DNA of 64,000 nucleotides from an uncultured Elusimicrobiales bacterium. Its GTDB lineage: Bacteria; Elusimicrobiota; Elusimicrobia; Elusimicrobiales; Elusimicrobiaceae. The notes beneath the pieces are model-generated. The model worked only from the letters and a program-made list of their open reading frames with translations, was not told the DNA's origin and did no database searches. How positions within the stretch are numbered: position 1 is the first letter of the stretch; each line of letters starts with the position of its first letter. The DNA is taken from assembly GCA_934667625.1 (NCBI GenBank), contig CAKUMH010000006.1:58184-122183 (forward strand), read 5' to 3'. Position numbers and translations under genes: made by a program. Shown here in pieces: positions 7,941-17,370 of the stretch.

Positions 7941-8471
7941 ATGTCTGAAAACCCCGTTTTAGAACGTGTTTTATTTTCCGAAGAACAACTGGCCAAACGC
8001 ACCGCCGAACTTGGCCGCCAAATCTCTGCCGATTACCGCGGCAAACAGCCCTTGTTCGTGGGTATTTTGCGCGGGTGCATTTTGTTCTATTCCGATTTGA
8101 TGAAAAACATCAGCGTAGATTGCAACATGGATTTTATGTGCCTGTCTTCTTACGCCGGGGGCACTTCTACCACGGGCCAAGTGCGCACCATGCTGGACTT
8201 ACGCGAAAGCATTAAAGGCCGCCACGTCGTGATTGTGGAGGATATTGTAGACACGGGGCTGACCATGGAGTACCTGCTGGGCAACCTCAAAAACCGCGGG
8301 GCGGCCAGCATTGAAATTTGCTGTCTGTTGGATAAACCGTGCAACCGCAAGGTTTCCGTCACTCCGAAATATGTCGGCTTTACCGTGGCGAACGAATTTG
8401 TGATTGGGTACGGCTTGGATTACAACGAACTTTACCGCAACTTGCCTTATATTGGAGTATTTAAAAAATAA
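7941..8471 (+). CDS. hpt: Hypoxanthine phosphoribosyltransferase
   Basis: Salvages hypoxanthine/guanine with PRPP to IMP/GMP. 176 residues, typical length. The PRPP-binding motif is VIVEDIVDTGLTM (acidic pair E100-D101); the flexible loop region SYAGGTSTTGQV and the purine-binding KYVGFTVANEFVIGYGLDY are present. Shine-Dalgarno TTGGAGG lies 6 bases before ATG. The stop overlaps the ftsH start by one base (TAATG), a hpt(tilS)-ftsH pairing common in bacteria. Confidence 0.95.
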   Translation: MSENPVLERVLFSEEQLAKRTAELGRQISADYRGKQPLFVGILRGCILFYSDLMKNISVDCNMDFMCLSSYAGGTSTTGQVRTMLDLRESIKGRHVVIVEDIVDTGLTMEYLLGNLKNRGAASIEICCLLDKPCNRKVSVTPKYVGFTVANEFVIGYGLDYNELYRNLPYIGVFKK

Positions 8472-10402
8472 TGAAGAACAAGAAAAATCCGAACAACCGC
8501 AGAATTATATCCGTCGGGCAGATTATCGGCTGGCTGGCCATTTTTGCCGTGGCGGTGTTTTTGTTTAACAAGCCGGGCACCAAGCCGGCTGTGTTGGATT
8601 ACTCCGACTTTAAGCAAAAGGTGGCTGCGGCCGAAGTGTCGGATTTAACAGTAGCTCCGGAAATGATCAGCGGCTTATACAAAGACGCCTCTGGCAAATT
8701 TGCGCCGTTCAAAACGGTGCGTATGGACGACCCGGAACTGGTGAAGGAACTGTCCGCCGCTAAGGTGAAATATAAAGCCGAGCGGGACAACAGCTGGGTG
8801 GGCAACATCTTGTTTAACGTGTTGTGGATTGTGCTGCTTATCGGGCTGTGGTGGTTCATCTTTTTGCGCCCGCAAAGAAGCGACGGCAAAAGCGCCATGA
8901 ATTTTGCCCGCTCCAAAGCCAAAATGCAGGACCCTTCCCAACAAACGGTAACGTTTAAAGACGTAGCCGGATGCGACGAAGCCAAAGAAGAATTGGAAGA
9001 CGTAATAAAATTCTTAAAAAATCCTAAGAAATTCCAAAAATTAGGGGGGAAATTACCCAAAGGCGTGCTTTTGTACGGGGCCCCGGGAACAGGGAAAACC
9101 CTACTCGCCAAGGCCGTAGCGGGCGAGGCAGGCGTGGCGTTCTTTTCCGCGTCGGCTTCGGAATTTGTGGAAATGTTCGTCGGTGTCGGTGCGGCGCGCG
9201 TGCGCGATTTGTTTGACCAGGCCAAAAAGAACTCTCCCGCCATTATTTTCATTGACGAGCTGGACGCCGTGGGGCGCCGCCGTTTTGCGGGTATTGGCGG
9301 TGGGCATGACGAACGCGAACAAACGCTCAACCAATTGCTAATTGAGCTGGACGGTTTTGAAAGCAAACAGGGTATTATTTTAATGGCATCCACCAACCGT
9401 CCTGACGTGTTGGACCCGGCACTCATTCGTCCCGGCCGTTTTGACCGTCACATTTCCGTGCCCGCGCCGGATTTAAAGGGCCGCGAGGAAATTTTAAAAG
9501 TGCATGCCAAAAAGGTCAAACTGGGCCCGGACGTGGATCTGAAAACAGTCGCCAAAGGGACGCCCGGCTTTGTGGGGGCGGACTTGGCTAACGTCATTAA
9601 CGAGGCCGCTATTTTGGCTGCCCGCGCCGACGAAGAAGCCGTTACTTCGGCGGATATGGACGAAGCCATTGAACGCGTAATTGCCGGTCCGCAGAAAAAG
9701 AGCCGCATTATCTCCAAGCATGAACAGCGCGTCATTGCCGCGCACGAGAGCGGGCACACCCTGGTGGCACGGCTGACCAACCATTCCGACCCGGTGCACA
9801 AGGTCACCATTATTCCCCGCGGGCAAGCATTGGGCTACACCTTGCAGCTGCCGCTGGAAGATAAATTTTTAACCAGCAAATCCGAAATTTTGGACAAGCT
9901 GTGCATTTTGCTGGCCGGACGTGCCGCGGAGGAAATTGTATTTGGCGAAATTACCTCCGGCGCAAGCGACGACCTCAACAAAACCATGGCGTACGCGCGC
10001 AAAATGGTGGTGGAGCTGGGCATGAGCGAAAAGCTGGGGCCGATTGCCTTGCCTAACGGGGATGACGGCGAAGTGTTCTTGGGGCGCGATTTGTCCCGCC
10101 ATAAAACCTATTCCGAAGAACTCGCCCGCACCATTGATGAAGAAATTTTAAGCTTGATTAATTCGTCCTATTCCCGCGCGAAGGAAATTATTTCCTCCCA
10201 CCGTGCGGTGTTTGATAAACTGGTGGAAACTCTGCTGGCGAAAGAAGTCGTGGAGTCCGCCGAGATTGACGAAATTCTAGGTTTAAAACCCGCGGCGAAG
10301 GCGGAAGAATCGCCCAAGCCGGCTGTGCAAGAACCCACACAAGAGGAACCGAAGGCGCCAAAGGCCGTCCGGCCGGAGGCTCAACAAGCGGAGCTCTTTT
10401 AG
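8471..10402 (+). CDS. ftsH: ATP-dependent membrane zinc protease FtsH
   Basis: Membrane-anchored AAA+ protease that degrades unassembled membrane and regulatory proteins. 643 residues. Two transmembrane segments (about 15-33 and 113-133) flank a small periplasmic domain. The AAA module has Walker A GAPGTGKT (203-210), Walker B IIFIDELDAVG and the second region of homology RPGRFDRHISV. The M41 zinc site is HESGH (425-429; the usual form is HEAGH) with the third ligand in SDDLNKT. The C-terminal tail is Pro/Glu/Ala-rich and probably disordered. Translation is likely coupled to hpt. Confidence 0.97.
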   Translation: MKNKKNPNNRRIISVGQIIGWLAIFAVAVFLFNKPGTKPAVLDYSDFKQKVAAAEVSDLTVAPEMISGLYKDASGKFAPFKTVRMDDPELVKELSAAKVKYKAERDNSWVGNILFNVLWIVLLIGLWWFIFLRPQRSDGKSAMNFARSKAKMQDPSQQTVTFKDVAGCDEAKEELEDVIKFLKNPKKFQKLGGKLPKGVLLYGAPGTGKTLLAKAVAGEAGVAFFSASASEFVEMFVGVGAARVRDLFDQAKKNSPAIIFIDELDAVGRRRFAGIGGGHDEREQTLNQLLIELDGFESKQGIILMASTNRPDVLDPALIRPGRFDRHISVPAPDLKGREEILKVHAKKVKLGPDVDLKTVAKGTPGFVGADLANVINEAAILAARADEEAVTSADMDEAIERVIAGPQKKSRIISKHEQRVIAAHESGHTLVARLTNHSDPVHKVTIIPRGQALGYTLQLPLEDKFLTSKSEILDKLCILLAGRAAEEIVFGEITSGASDDLNKTMAYARKMVVELGMSEKLGPIALPNGDDGEVFLGRDLSRHKTYSEELARTIDEEILSLINSSYSRAKEIISSHRAVFDKLVETLLAKEVVESAEIDEILGLKPAAKAEESPKPAVQEPTQEEPKAPKAVRPEAQQAELF

Positions 10403-10471
10403 CGGCATTTTTACGCAGAATTCGGGCACCAACAGCGTCGGTTTATATCCCCCCGGCGCGAGGAGAGACTT

Positions 10472-11824
10472 ATGGGAAAGTATTTCGGAACCGACGGAGT
10501 CCGCGCTGTAGCCGGACAGTTTCCGTTGGTGGATGATTTTATCCAAAAACTGGGCTATGCGTCCTTGCGGGAACTGCAGGGATATGCCCAAGCGGCTCAT
10601 TTAAAACCGCAGGTGATTATTGCCCAGGATTCACGTGCTTCCGGCCCTGCCATTTTGGCCGCGTTGGAAAAGGGCATCCGCGCTAGTGGTGCCAATGTCA
10701 TTAGTGTGGGCATTGCGCCCACCCCTGCCGTGGCGTATTTGGTCAAAAAAACAGGCAGTTTGTGCGGTGTGGTCATTTCGGCCAGCCATAACCCGGCCGA
10801 GTTTAACGGCATCAAATTCTTTACCAATCAGGGAACAAAACTTCCCGAAGAATTGGAAAATTCCATTGAAGCCGAAATTGAATCGCTTACTTCTATCCCT
10901 GCCCCCAAGGGCACATTCCAAGAGGATTTTTCTCTCGTTCAAGAATACGAAAAATTTTTAATGTCCACGGTGGATGCCTCTTTGCTCAAGGGCACCAAAG
11001 TGGTGCTGGATTGCGCCAACGGCGCCAGTTCCAAGGTAGCGGCGAAGGTGTTTGCCGGGTTGGGTATGGAGGTCGTGGTAACGGCTGCTAAGCCGGACGG
11101 CACCAACATTAATAAAAATGTCGGGGCGCTGCATACCGAATTTATGCAGGAGCTGACCAAAAAGGAAGGCGCCTTTATCGGTTTTAGTTTTGACGGCGAC
11201 GCCGACCGTGTGATTGCGTCTGATGAAAAAGGCCGCCAGCTAGACGGAGATAATATCATTGCCTCTTCCGCGTTGTGCCTTAAGAAAGAAGGCCAGCTAA
11301 ACGACAATAAAGCCGTGCTTACTATTATGGCCAATTTGGGTTGTATTAACTATTTAAAGGAAAACGGGGTGGATGTTGTCCTGACCACCGTGGGGGACAA
11401 GTATGTGTCCGAAGCCATGGAAAAGGAAAACCTTTCCATTGGCGGGGAAACCTCCGGGCACATTATTTTCCGCCGTTTTTCCAATACGGGGGATGGCATT
11501 TTGTCTGCCCTGCAATTTCTGCAATTTGTTAAAAAATCGGGTTGTCCGGTCAGCTATTTTGCCGACCAGTGGACGAAATATCCCAGCCGATTAAAAGCCG
11601 TGCAGGTGGTGCAAAAGCCCCCGCTGGACACACTGGAAGGATTTTTGCCGGGTGTGGCGAAAATTGAAAAAACGATGAATGGCCAAGGCCGCGTAATTGT
11701 GCGCTACAGCGGTACGGAGCCCAAATTGCGTATTTTGGTGGAAGGAAAGGACCCGCAAGCCGTAGAACGTGTGGTGAACGAGGTGGAAGCCTTGTATCTC
11801 CAAAAAACGGGAGTAAAAAAATGA
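10472..11824 (+). CDS. glmM: Phosphoglucosamine mutase
   Basis: Converts glucosamine-6-phosphate to glucosamine-1-phosphate for UDP-GlcNAc, peptidoglycan and lipid A. 450 residues. It has GTDGVRA at the N-terminus, the phosphoserine loop ISASHNP (S105), the metal loop DGDADR and the phosphate-binding RYSGTEPKLRI near the C-terminus. Shine-Dalgarno GGAGAG lies 6 bases before ATG. The first gene of a run with pdxJ, glmS, acpS and nnrD; folP, which often sits between ftsH and glmM, is absent. The 69-base gap before it shows no promoter I can defend. Confidence 0.96.
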   Translation: MGKYFGTDGVRAVAGQFPLVDDFIQKLGYASLRELQGYAQAAHLKPQVIIAQDSRASGPAILAALEKGIRASGANVISVGIAPTPAVAYLVKKTGSLCGVVISASHNPAEFNGIKFFTNQGTKLPEELENSIEAEIESLTSIPAPKGTFQEDFSLVQEYEKFLMSTVDASLLKGTKVVLDCANGASSKVAAKVFAGLGMEVVVTAAKPDGTNINKNVGALHTEFMQELTKKEGAFIGFSFDGDADRVIASDEKGRQLDGDNIIASSALCLKKEGQLNDNKAVLTIMANLGCINYLKENGVDVVLTTVGDKYVSEAMEKENLSIGGETSGHIIFRRFSNTGDGILSALQFLQFVKKSGCPVSYFADQWTKYPSRLKAVQVVQKPPLDTLEGFLPGVAKIEKTMNGQGRVIVRYSGTEPKLRILVEGKDPQAVERVVNEVEALYLQKTGVKK

Positions 11825-12537
11825 GTTTAAAATTGGGTGTAAATATAGACCATATTGCCACCTTGCGCCAAGCGCGCCGGGCACCGTGGCCGGATCCGGT
11901 GGATGCGGCCGCTGTTTGCTTGGCAACGGGGGCGGATTACATAGTTGTCCATTTGCGTAAGGACGAAAGACACATTAGCGAAAAAGACATTTCCCGCCTA
12001 TGCAAGGCCTTTCCGGGCAAAATTCATTTGGAATGTTCCTATACGCCCGAGCTGGAAAAAGCCGCTTTAAAATACAAGCCGTTTTCCGTTTGCATTGTGC
12101 CGGAAGAACCGGGCGAAATTACCACCACGGGCGGGCTTAAATTTACGCCGGCTGTTCAAAAGCGACTGCTTGCGATGATTGAAAAACTCCACAAAAAAGG
12201 AATCTTGGTCAGCTTATTTGTCAGTCCGGTGGCGGCAGATGTGCGCACGGCTGCCAAATTAGGGGCGGACATTGTAGAACTTTGCACACGCGATTACAGC
12301 GAGGCTACCAACGCCAAACAAACCCGCAAACTGCTGCAGGACTTGGCCCTTTCCACCTTGCTTGCCAAGGAGCTGGGATTGGAAGTTCACGCCGGGCACG
12401 GGTTGGATTACCACAATGTGTTGGCGGTGGCTGACATTGGCGGAATGGCGTGTATGAACATCGGGTTTTCTATTATTACGCGGTCGGTTTTTGCGGGGCT
12501 TCCCGTAGCGGTTAGCGAAATGAAGGAACTCCTGTAG
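11821..12537 (+). CDS. pdxJ: Pyridoxine 5'-phosphate synthase
   Basis: Last step of the DXP-dependent vitamin B6 pathway: condenses 1-deoxyxylulose-5-phosphate with 3-amino-2-oxopropyl phosphate. 238 residues, a TIM barrel. Recognised by the N-terminal LGVNIDHIATLRQARR, the HLRKDERHI segment, LECSYTPE and EVHAGHGLDYHNV near the C-terminus. The ATG overlaps the glmM stop (ATGA), so it is translationally coupled. Confidence 0.96.
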   Translation: MSLKLGVNIDHIATLRQARRAPWPDPVDAAAVCLATGADYIVVHLRKDERHISEKDISRLCKAFPGKIHLECSYTPELEKAALKYKPFSVCIVPEEPGEITTTGGLKFTPAVQKRLLAMIEKLHKKGILVSLFVSPVAADVRTAAKLGADIVELCTRDYSEATNAKQTRKLLQDLALSTLLAKELGLEVHAGHGLDYHNVLAVADIGGMACMNIGFSIITRSVFAGLPVAVSEMKELL

Positions 12538-12547
12538 GGGGGAAACT

Positions 12548-14389
12548 ATGTGCGGAATTATTGGCTATGTGGGTACGAACAATTGCGTACCGTATTTGAT
12601 TGACGGTCTTAAGAAATTAGAGTACCGCGGCTATGATTCCGCCGGTTTGGCCGTCCTGCAAGGCGGCAATTTGGTCACTGTCCGGGCAGTAGGAAAAGTG
12701 TCCGAGCTGGAAAAGGCCGCCTTGGTGGCCAATCCCAAGGGCACTTCTGGCTTAGGGCATACCCGCTGGGCCACCCACGGCAAACCGAGCGAAGATAACT
12801 CCCACCCGCATACCGATTGCACGGGCGACATTGTGGTAGTGCACAACGGCATTATTGAAAATTATGCCACGCTTCGCCAAAAACTGGAAAGCCGCGGTCA
12901 CCGCTTTAAAAGCGAAACGGACACTGAGGTAATTGCCCACCTGATTGAAGAAAACCTGCTGCACGTCCGTGCCTCTAAAGACCCGGACCGGCTGTTAAAA
13001 GCGGTCCAAAAAACCAATAAAGAATTGGCCGGTGCCTATGCCTATGGTGTGTTATGGGCGCGTACGCCGGGGCTTCTCATTGGGGTAAAGAACCAGGGGC
13101 CCTTAGTTATTGGGCTGGGGAAAGAGGAAAATTTTTTAGCTTCTGACGTGCTCGCTTTCTTAAAACACACCGGGAAAGTTCTCTTTTTAGAGGACGGCGA
13201 AATTGCCTTGTTGCATGTGGATCATGTAATGGTGTTGGATAAAGACGGTAAAGAAAAGAAAGCAAAACCGACCAAAATTTCGTGGGACCAAAAAACAGCA
13301 GAAAAGGGCGGTTATGCGCACTTTATGCTCAAGGAAATTTACGACCAACCCCAAGCCATTGAAGATACCTTGCGTTCCGCCCGCACCGATTTTGGCAAAA
13401 TTTTAAACTTGGATACCGATGCCCTGCGCAAACTGCACCATATTCAATTGGTGGCATGCGGTACGGCGTATCATGCCAGTTTAGTGGGCAAGTATTACTT
13501 GGAACAACTGGCGGGTATTCCGACAAGTGTGGATTTGGCCAGCGAATACAAATACCGTGCCGTGCCCCGTATGCCCGGCACTTTGGTCGTGGCGATCAGC
13601 CAATCCGGCGAAACAGCCGATACCATTGGCGCCATGAAGAAAGCCAAGGAGTTGGGTCTGCGCACTTTGGCCATTTGCAATGTGGAGGGTTCGTCTCTTA
13701 CCCGTGTGTGCGATAGCACATTTCTCACCCACTGCGGGCCGGAAATCAGTGTGGCCTCTACCAAGGCGTTTACCAGCCAAATTACCACCCTGTATGCCTT
13801 GGCCGCTTTTTTAGGTCAGGCCAACGGGAACCTCAGCCAATCTGCCTTTGAAAAGTTATACAAAGAGCTCTTATCTCTTTCCAAACTTATGGGGAATACC
13901 GTTAAAATGGAGTATGACGTCCGCCATTTAACGCGCAAAATTTATAAAGCAAACCGTTTTATCTTCTTGGGGCGTGGCGTCAATTATCCAATTGCGTTGG
14001 AAGGAGCGCTGAAGTTAAAGGAAGTTTCTTATCTAAGCGCCGAAGGCTTTGCCGCCGGGGAAATCAAACACGGGCCCATCTCCATTATTGATAAAGGTAC
14101 CCCTGTGATTATGCTCATGCCGTACGACGATTTGTTTGATAAAATGCTCTATGCCTGCGAGGAATGCCGTGCCCGCGGGGCCTTTGTGGTGGCGCTTACC
14201 ACCAAAATGGGTGCCAAACGGATTAAAGACGCGGCGGACAAGGTACTAGTCGTGCCGCAAACCAGCACACTTTTGCAGCCGGTGCTGGATGTAGTGCCCT
14301 TGCAATTTTTAGCGTATTGGGTGGCTAAGCGGCTGGGGTGTGATATTGATCACCCGCGCAACTTGGCCAAGAGCGTAACGGTGGAATAA
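12548..14389 (+). CDS. glmS: Glutamine-fructose-6-phosphate aminotransferase
   Basis: Makes glucosamine-6-phosphate, the substrate of the GlmM encoded two genes upstream. 613 residues. The Ntn glutaminase domain starts at C2 (MCGIIGYVG), with GHTRWATHG and HNGIIENY. Two SIS isomerase domains carry ISQSGETADT and SLSAEGFAAGEIKHGP, and the C-terminus DHPRNLAKSVTVE is the conserved sugar-site tail. GGGGGGAAAC serves as ribosome-binding site. Only 10 bases separate it from pdxJ, so there is no room for a glmS ribozyme. Confidence 0.97.
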   Translation: MCGIIGYVGTNNCVPYLIDGLKKLEYRGYDSAGLAVLQGGNLVTVRAVGKVSELEKAALVANPKGTSGLGHTRWATHGKPSEDNSHPHTDCTGDIVVVHNGIIENYATLRQKLESRGHRFKSETDTEVIAHLIEENLLHVRASKDPDRLLKAVQKTNKELAGAYAYGVLWARTPGLLIGVKNQGPLVIGLGKEENFLASDVLAFLKHTGKVLFLEDGEIALLHVDHVMVLDKDGKEKKAKPTKISWDQKTAEKGGYAHFMLKEIYDQPQAIEDTLRSARTDFGKILNLDTDALRKLHHIQLVACGTAYHASLVGKYYLEQLAGIPTSVDLASEYKYRAVPRMPGTLVVAISQSGETADTIGAMKKAKELGLRTLAICNVEGSSLTRVCDSTFLTHCGPEISVASTKAFTSQITTLYALAAFLGQANGNLSQSAFEKLYKELLSLSKLMGNTVKMEYDVRHLTRKIYKANRFIFLGRGVNYPIALEGALKLKEVSYLSAEGFAAGEIKHGPISIIDKGTPVIMLMPYDDLFDKMLYACEECRARGAFVVALTTKMGAKRIKDAADKVLVVPQTSTLLQPVLDVVPLQFLAYWVAKRLGCDIDHPRNLAKSVTVE

Positions 14390-14737
14390 ATGCAAATACT
14401 CGGTTTGGGAACGGACATTGTACAGATTAAACGCATTGAAGCCTTCTCCCAAAAGCCGGGAGCATTGGAGCGGGTATTTTCTGCAGAGGAAATTGCCTAC
14501 TCGCTTGCGCGTAAAAATAAATACCAACATTTAGCCGTGCGTTTCGCCGCCAAAGAGGCGGTTTATAAGGCGCTTCCGTTTGACGGAGTCCCTTTTAAAA
14601 ATATCCAGGTAACCAATTTGGGAAACGGCCGTCCTCAAGTCCAAGTGCTGGATCCGCGCGCGGATGGCTTGCATATTTTAATTACGCTCTCGCACACGTC
14701 GGAATATGCCGTGGCGACGGCCTTGGTGCAACAATGA
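14390..14737 (+). CDS. acpS: Holo-[acyl-carrier-protein] synthase
   Basis: Transfers 4'-phosphopantetheine from CoA to acyl carrier protein. 115 residues. It has the magnesium-site LGLGTDIVQIKRI (D8) and RFAAKEAVYKAL, and ends with SHTSEYAVATALV. The ATG directly follows the glmS stop with no gap and its own stop overlaps nnrD (ATGA). A pdxJ-acpS-nnr grouping is common in bacteria. Confidence 0.95.
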   Translation: MQILGLGTDIVQIKRIEAFSQKPGALERVFSAEEIAYSLARKNKYQHLAVRFAAKEAVYKALPFDGVPFKNIQVTNLGNGRPQVQVLDPRADGLHILITLSHTSEYAVATALVQQ

Positions 14738-15645
14738 AAAACCTGACAAGTGAATTGATCCGTTCCCTTCTTCCCGTGCGTCCGCAAACGGCCAACAAAG
14801 GTTCGTTCGGGCGGGTGCTGGTGGTGGCCGGTTCGCGCACGATGTGCGGCGCAGGTTTTTTGTGCGCCAAAAGTGCCTTGCTGGCTGGAGCGGGCCTGGT
14901 GTATTGGGCGCTTCCGCAAAGCATGCAGCCCGCATTTGCCGCCGCGTTGCCCGAGGTAATCACCCTGCCGCTGCCGGAGAATTTACAGGGCGAAATCAGC
15001 TTTTCGGCCTTCCGCGTGCTGACTCATTTTTTTGCAGAAAAGAAGCCGTCCGTAGCGGTGGTTGGCCCAGGCATGGGCAGCAGCCCGCTTTTGCGGATGT
15101 TTTTGGAGGAGGCGCCCCTGCCGCTTGTGGCCGACGCGGATGCCCTTAATTTTTTGGCCCGGCGAGAAGACTGGCCGGAACATTGGCCGCAGAACCGTTC
15201 TTCTATTTTTACGCCGCACCCGGGCGAAATGGCGCGTTTGTTGCATACCGAAATTGCCACGGATGAATCCACCCGCCAAGAACAAGTGCGGACGCTCTGC
15301 CGCCTGACAAACAGCGTAGCCTTGTTAAAAGGAAACGGAACCCTGGTGGGGTGCCCAAACGGGGAGGACGTGCAGCTGTGGCAGAACACCACAGGCGGCC
15401 CGGCCCTTGCCAAAGCGGGCACCGGCGATGTGCTTTCCGGCATAATTGCCGGGTTGTGGGCACAGCTGGGGCAGGCCGAAGGATTTGGTACGGAAAGCGC
15501 TTTAAAGGCGGCGCTGTGCGGTGTGTATTTGCATGGGCTGGCGGGCGACTTGGCTGCTGCCCAAAAGACGGACTATGGCGTATTGGCCCGTTTTTCGGCC
15601 GATTGTTTGCCGCTGGCATTTAAACGAGTTTTAGCAACCAAATAA
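14734..15645 (+). CDS. nnrD: ADP-dependent NAD(P)H-hydrate dehydratase
   Basis: Repairs hydrated NAD(P)H using ADP. 303 residues of ribokinase-like fold. Visible motifs are NKGSFGRVLVVAGS near the N-terminus, GPGMGSS, PLVADADALNFL, IFTPHPGEMARLL, LLKGNGTLV and the catalytic KAGTGDVLSGIIAGL. The epimerase domain (NnrE), often fused in front, is missing, so epimerisation must be encoded elsewhere or be spontaneous. The start overlaps the acpS stop by 4 bases. Confidence 0.93.
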   Translation: MKNLTSELIRSLLPVRPQTANKGSFGRVLVVAGSRTMCGAGFLCAKSALLAGAGLVYWALPQSMQPAFAAALPEVITLPLPENLQGEISFSAFRVLTHFFAEKKPSVAVVGPGMGSSPLLRMFLEEAPLPLVADADALNFLARREDWPEHWPQNRSSIFTPHPGEMARLLHTEIATDESTRQEQVRTLCRLTNSVALLKGNGTLVGCPNGEDVQLWQNTTGGPALAKAGTGDVLSGIIAGLWAQLGQAEGFGTESALKAALCGVYLHGLAGDLAAAQKTDYGVLARFSADCLPLAFKRVLATK

Positions 15646-15656
15646 AAGGAGCTTTT

Positions 15657-16556
15657 ATGAGCACTGTCTTCACCATGATAGTTGTTGTGTTGGGCGTTGT
15701 AGCCTTGTTGGCGTTGTGTACGGTATGGTTTTGCATGCGGTGTGCCAAAAATGTGTTGCATCCGGTTTCCAAACGTAAACCGCTTTCGGCCTGGCCCGAC
15801 CAAATGGGCATTCCGTACGAAAATGTATGCTTTAAAACGGAAGACAAGGTGCAGCTGCGCGGATGGTTTATTCCTAGCGAGACGTATTCCAACAAAACCA
15901 TTATTTTAATGCATGGCTGGGGGATGAATCGCTCTGATATTTTTAAAAACACGTATTTCCTGCACGATTTGGGCTTTAACCTGTTTTACTTTGATTTTCG
16001 CGCCCTGGGCGAGAGCGGCGGGAAAACCAGCTCCATTGGGTACCTGGAGTTAAAAGATGCCGCCGCCGCAGTTCAGTTTTTGCGCGACACCCGCCCGCAG
16101 TTTTGTGAAAAAATCGGCCTCTATGGCCTTTCCATGGGGGGCATGGTGGCCATTTGTGAGGCCGCCCGCAATCCTGAGATTTCGTGCGTGGTGGCGGAAG
16201 CGTCTTATTATTCCTTCCGCCGGGTAGTGTCCCGCTGGGCGTGGGTACACCACAAGGTGCCGTATTTCCCGCTTATTCCCATTATTCTGCATTACATTCG
16301 CAAGTATTTGGGAATCAATCCGGAGCGTTACAGCCCCAAGTATAACATCCCCAAAATTGCGCCGCGGCCCGTGTTTATTATCCACGGACGGTATGACAAC
16401 TTGGTGCCTGCCGCCCAGGCAAAAATGCTCTTTAAAAAAGCCGGAGATCCAAAAGAGATTTGGTTGGTCCCCGGTGCGCGGCACAACAAATGTGCCGAAG
16501 TGGGCGGCTTTGAGTACAAACAACGCTTGGCGGATTTCTTTAGACAGCACTTATAA
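15657..16556 (+). CDS. Membrane-anchored alpha/beta hydrolase
   Basis: 299 residues. An N-terminal hydrophobic segment (about residues 5-28) is a likely membrane anchor, placing the catalytic domain outside the cytoplasm or at the membrane face. Hydrolase features: oxyanion region LMHGWGMNRSD, nucleophile elbow GLSMGG (S159), acid in HGRYDNLVP and the catalytic His in PGARHNKC. It resembles the FrsA/YqkD-like serine hydrolases; the substrate is unknown. Shine-Dalgarno AAAAGGAGC; it is 11 bases after nnrD and probably the last gene of the glmM operon, since a terminator follows. Confidence 0.8.
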   Translation: MSTVFTMIVVVLGVVALLALCTVWFCMRCAKNVLHPVSKRKPLSAWPDQMGIPYENVCFKTEDKVQLRGWFIPSETYSNKTIILMHGWGMNRSDIFKNTYFLHDLGFNLFYFDFRALGESGGKTSSIGYLELKDAAAAVQFLRDTRPQFCEKIGLYGLSMGGMVAICEAARNPEISCVVAEASYYSFRRVVSRWAWVHHKVPYFPLIPIILHYIRKYLGINPERYSPKYNIPKIAPRPVFIIHGRYDNLVPAAQAKMLFKKAGDPKEIWLVPGARHNKCAEVGGFEYKQRLADFFRQHL

Positions 16557-16565
16557 AATTCTAAC

Positions 16566-16591
16566 GCCCGCCCACAGGCGGGCTCTTTTTT
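16566..16591 (+). terminator. Terminator after the hydrolase gene
   Basis: GCCCGCC-CACA-GGCGGGC followed by TCTTTTTT, 10 bases after the hydrolase stop. Its T-run abuts the gph ribosome-binding site. Confidence 0.85.
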
Positions 16592-16601
16592 GGGGGAAAA
16601 C

Positions 16602-17252
16602 ATGAAACAATTAGTAATTTTTGATTTGGACGGAACACTTTTAAACACGATTGATGATTTGGCCTGCGCGGCCAACCACGCACTGGAAGCGTTGGGGTTA
16701 CCGGTTCGTTCGCAGGCGGAGTGCCAACGCTTTGTGGGCAATGGTGTGGGAAAACTGTTGGAACGGGCCCTGCCGGAAGGGCACAAAACACCCGAGGATA
16801 TGGAAAAAATCCGTCCTGCCTTTTTTGCGTATTACGACCAACATTTGGCCGACAAAACCCTGCCGTATACTGGGCTAGCGGCCCTGCTGGCCGAGCTGCA
16901 GCGCCGCGGCGTTAAACTGGCGGTAGCGTCTAATAAGTACCAAAGTGCTACCGAGCGTTTGGTCAAACATTTTTTTCCGCAGATTCATTTTGTTGCGGTG
17001 CTGGGCCAGCGGGAAGGAATCCCCACCAAGCCCAACCCGCAGATTGTGGAAGATATTTTGTTGGCGGCGGGCGTTTCGCGCGAAGATACGCTTTACGTTG
17101 GCGATTCTGATGTAGACATGCAAACCGCCAAAAATGCTGGAGTACGCGTGTGCGGCGTGTTGTGGGGGTTTAGAACTAAGTCCGTCCTAGCACAGTACCA
17201 ACCGGATTTCTTAACCGAAAACCCTGCCGAGATTTTAAATATGCTGGCATAA
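16602..17252 (+). CDS. gph: HAD hydrolase, phosphoglycolate phosphatase type
   Basis: 216 residues. Class IA HAD phosphatase with nucleophile motif FDLDGTLLNT (D9/D11), motif II VASNK, motif III Lys in TKPNPQ and motif IV VGDSDVDMQTAKNAG. The helical cap fits Gph/PgmB-like enzymes that dephosphorylate 2-phosphoglycolate or similar small phosphates; the substrate is not certain. I use the ATG at 16602, which has GGGGGAAAAC in front; a TTG 12 bases earlier falls in the terminator T-run. The 118 bases after it, up to glycerate kinase on the other strand, show no feature I recognise. Confidence 0.85.
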   Translation: MKQLVIFDLDGTLLNTIDDLACAANHALEALGLPVRSQAECQRFVGNGVGKLLERALPEGHKTPEDMEKIRPAFFAYYDQHLADKTLPYTGLAALLAELQRRGVKLAVASNKYQSATERLVKHFFPQIHFVAVLGQREGIPTKPNPQIVEDILLAAGVSREDTLYVGDSDVDMQTAKNAGVRVCGVLWGFRTKSVLAQYQPDFLTENPAEILNMLA

Positions 17253-17370
17253 ATGGCTATTTTTAGCGTATTTTGGGTTAAAAACCGGGCGGTAGACCAA
17301 GTCTGCAGAAGCTGGGCAAACGCCACGGAAAAAACAGCCGCGCTCCAGCATGGCTATGTATATAAGTAGC

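Noticed and set aside
12538..12547. glmS ribozyme upstream of glmS
   Set aside because: Only 10 bases separate pdxJ and glmS; no space for the ribozyme.
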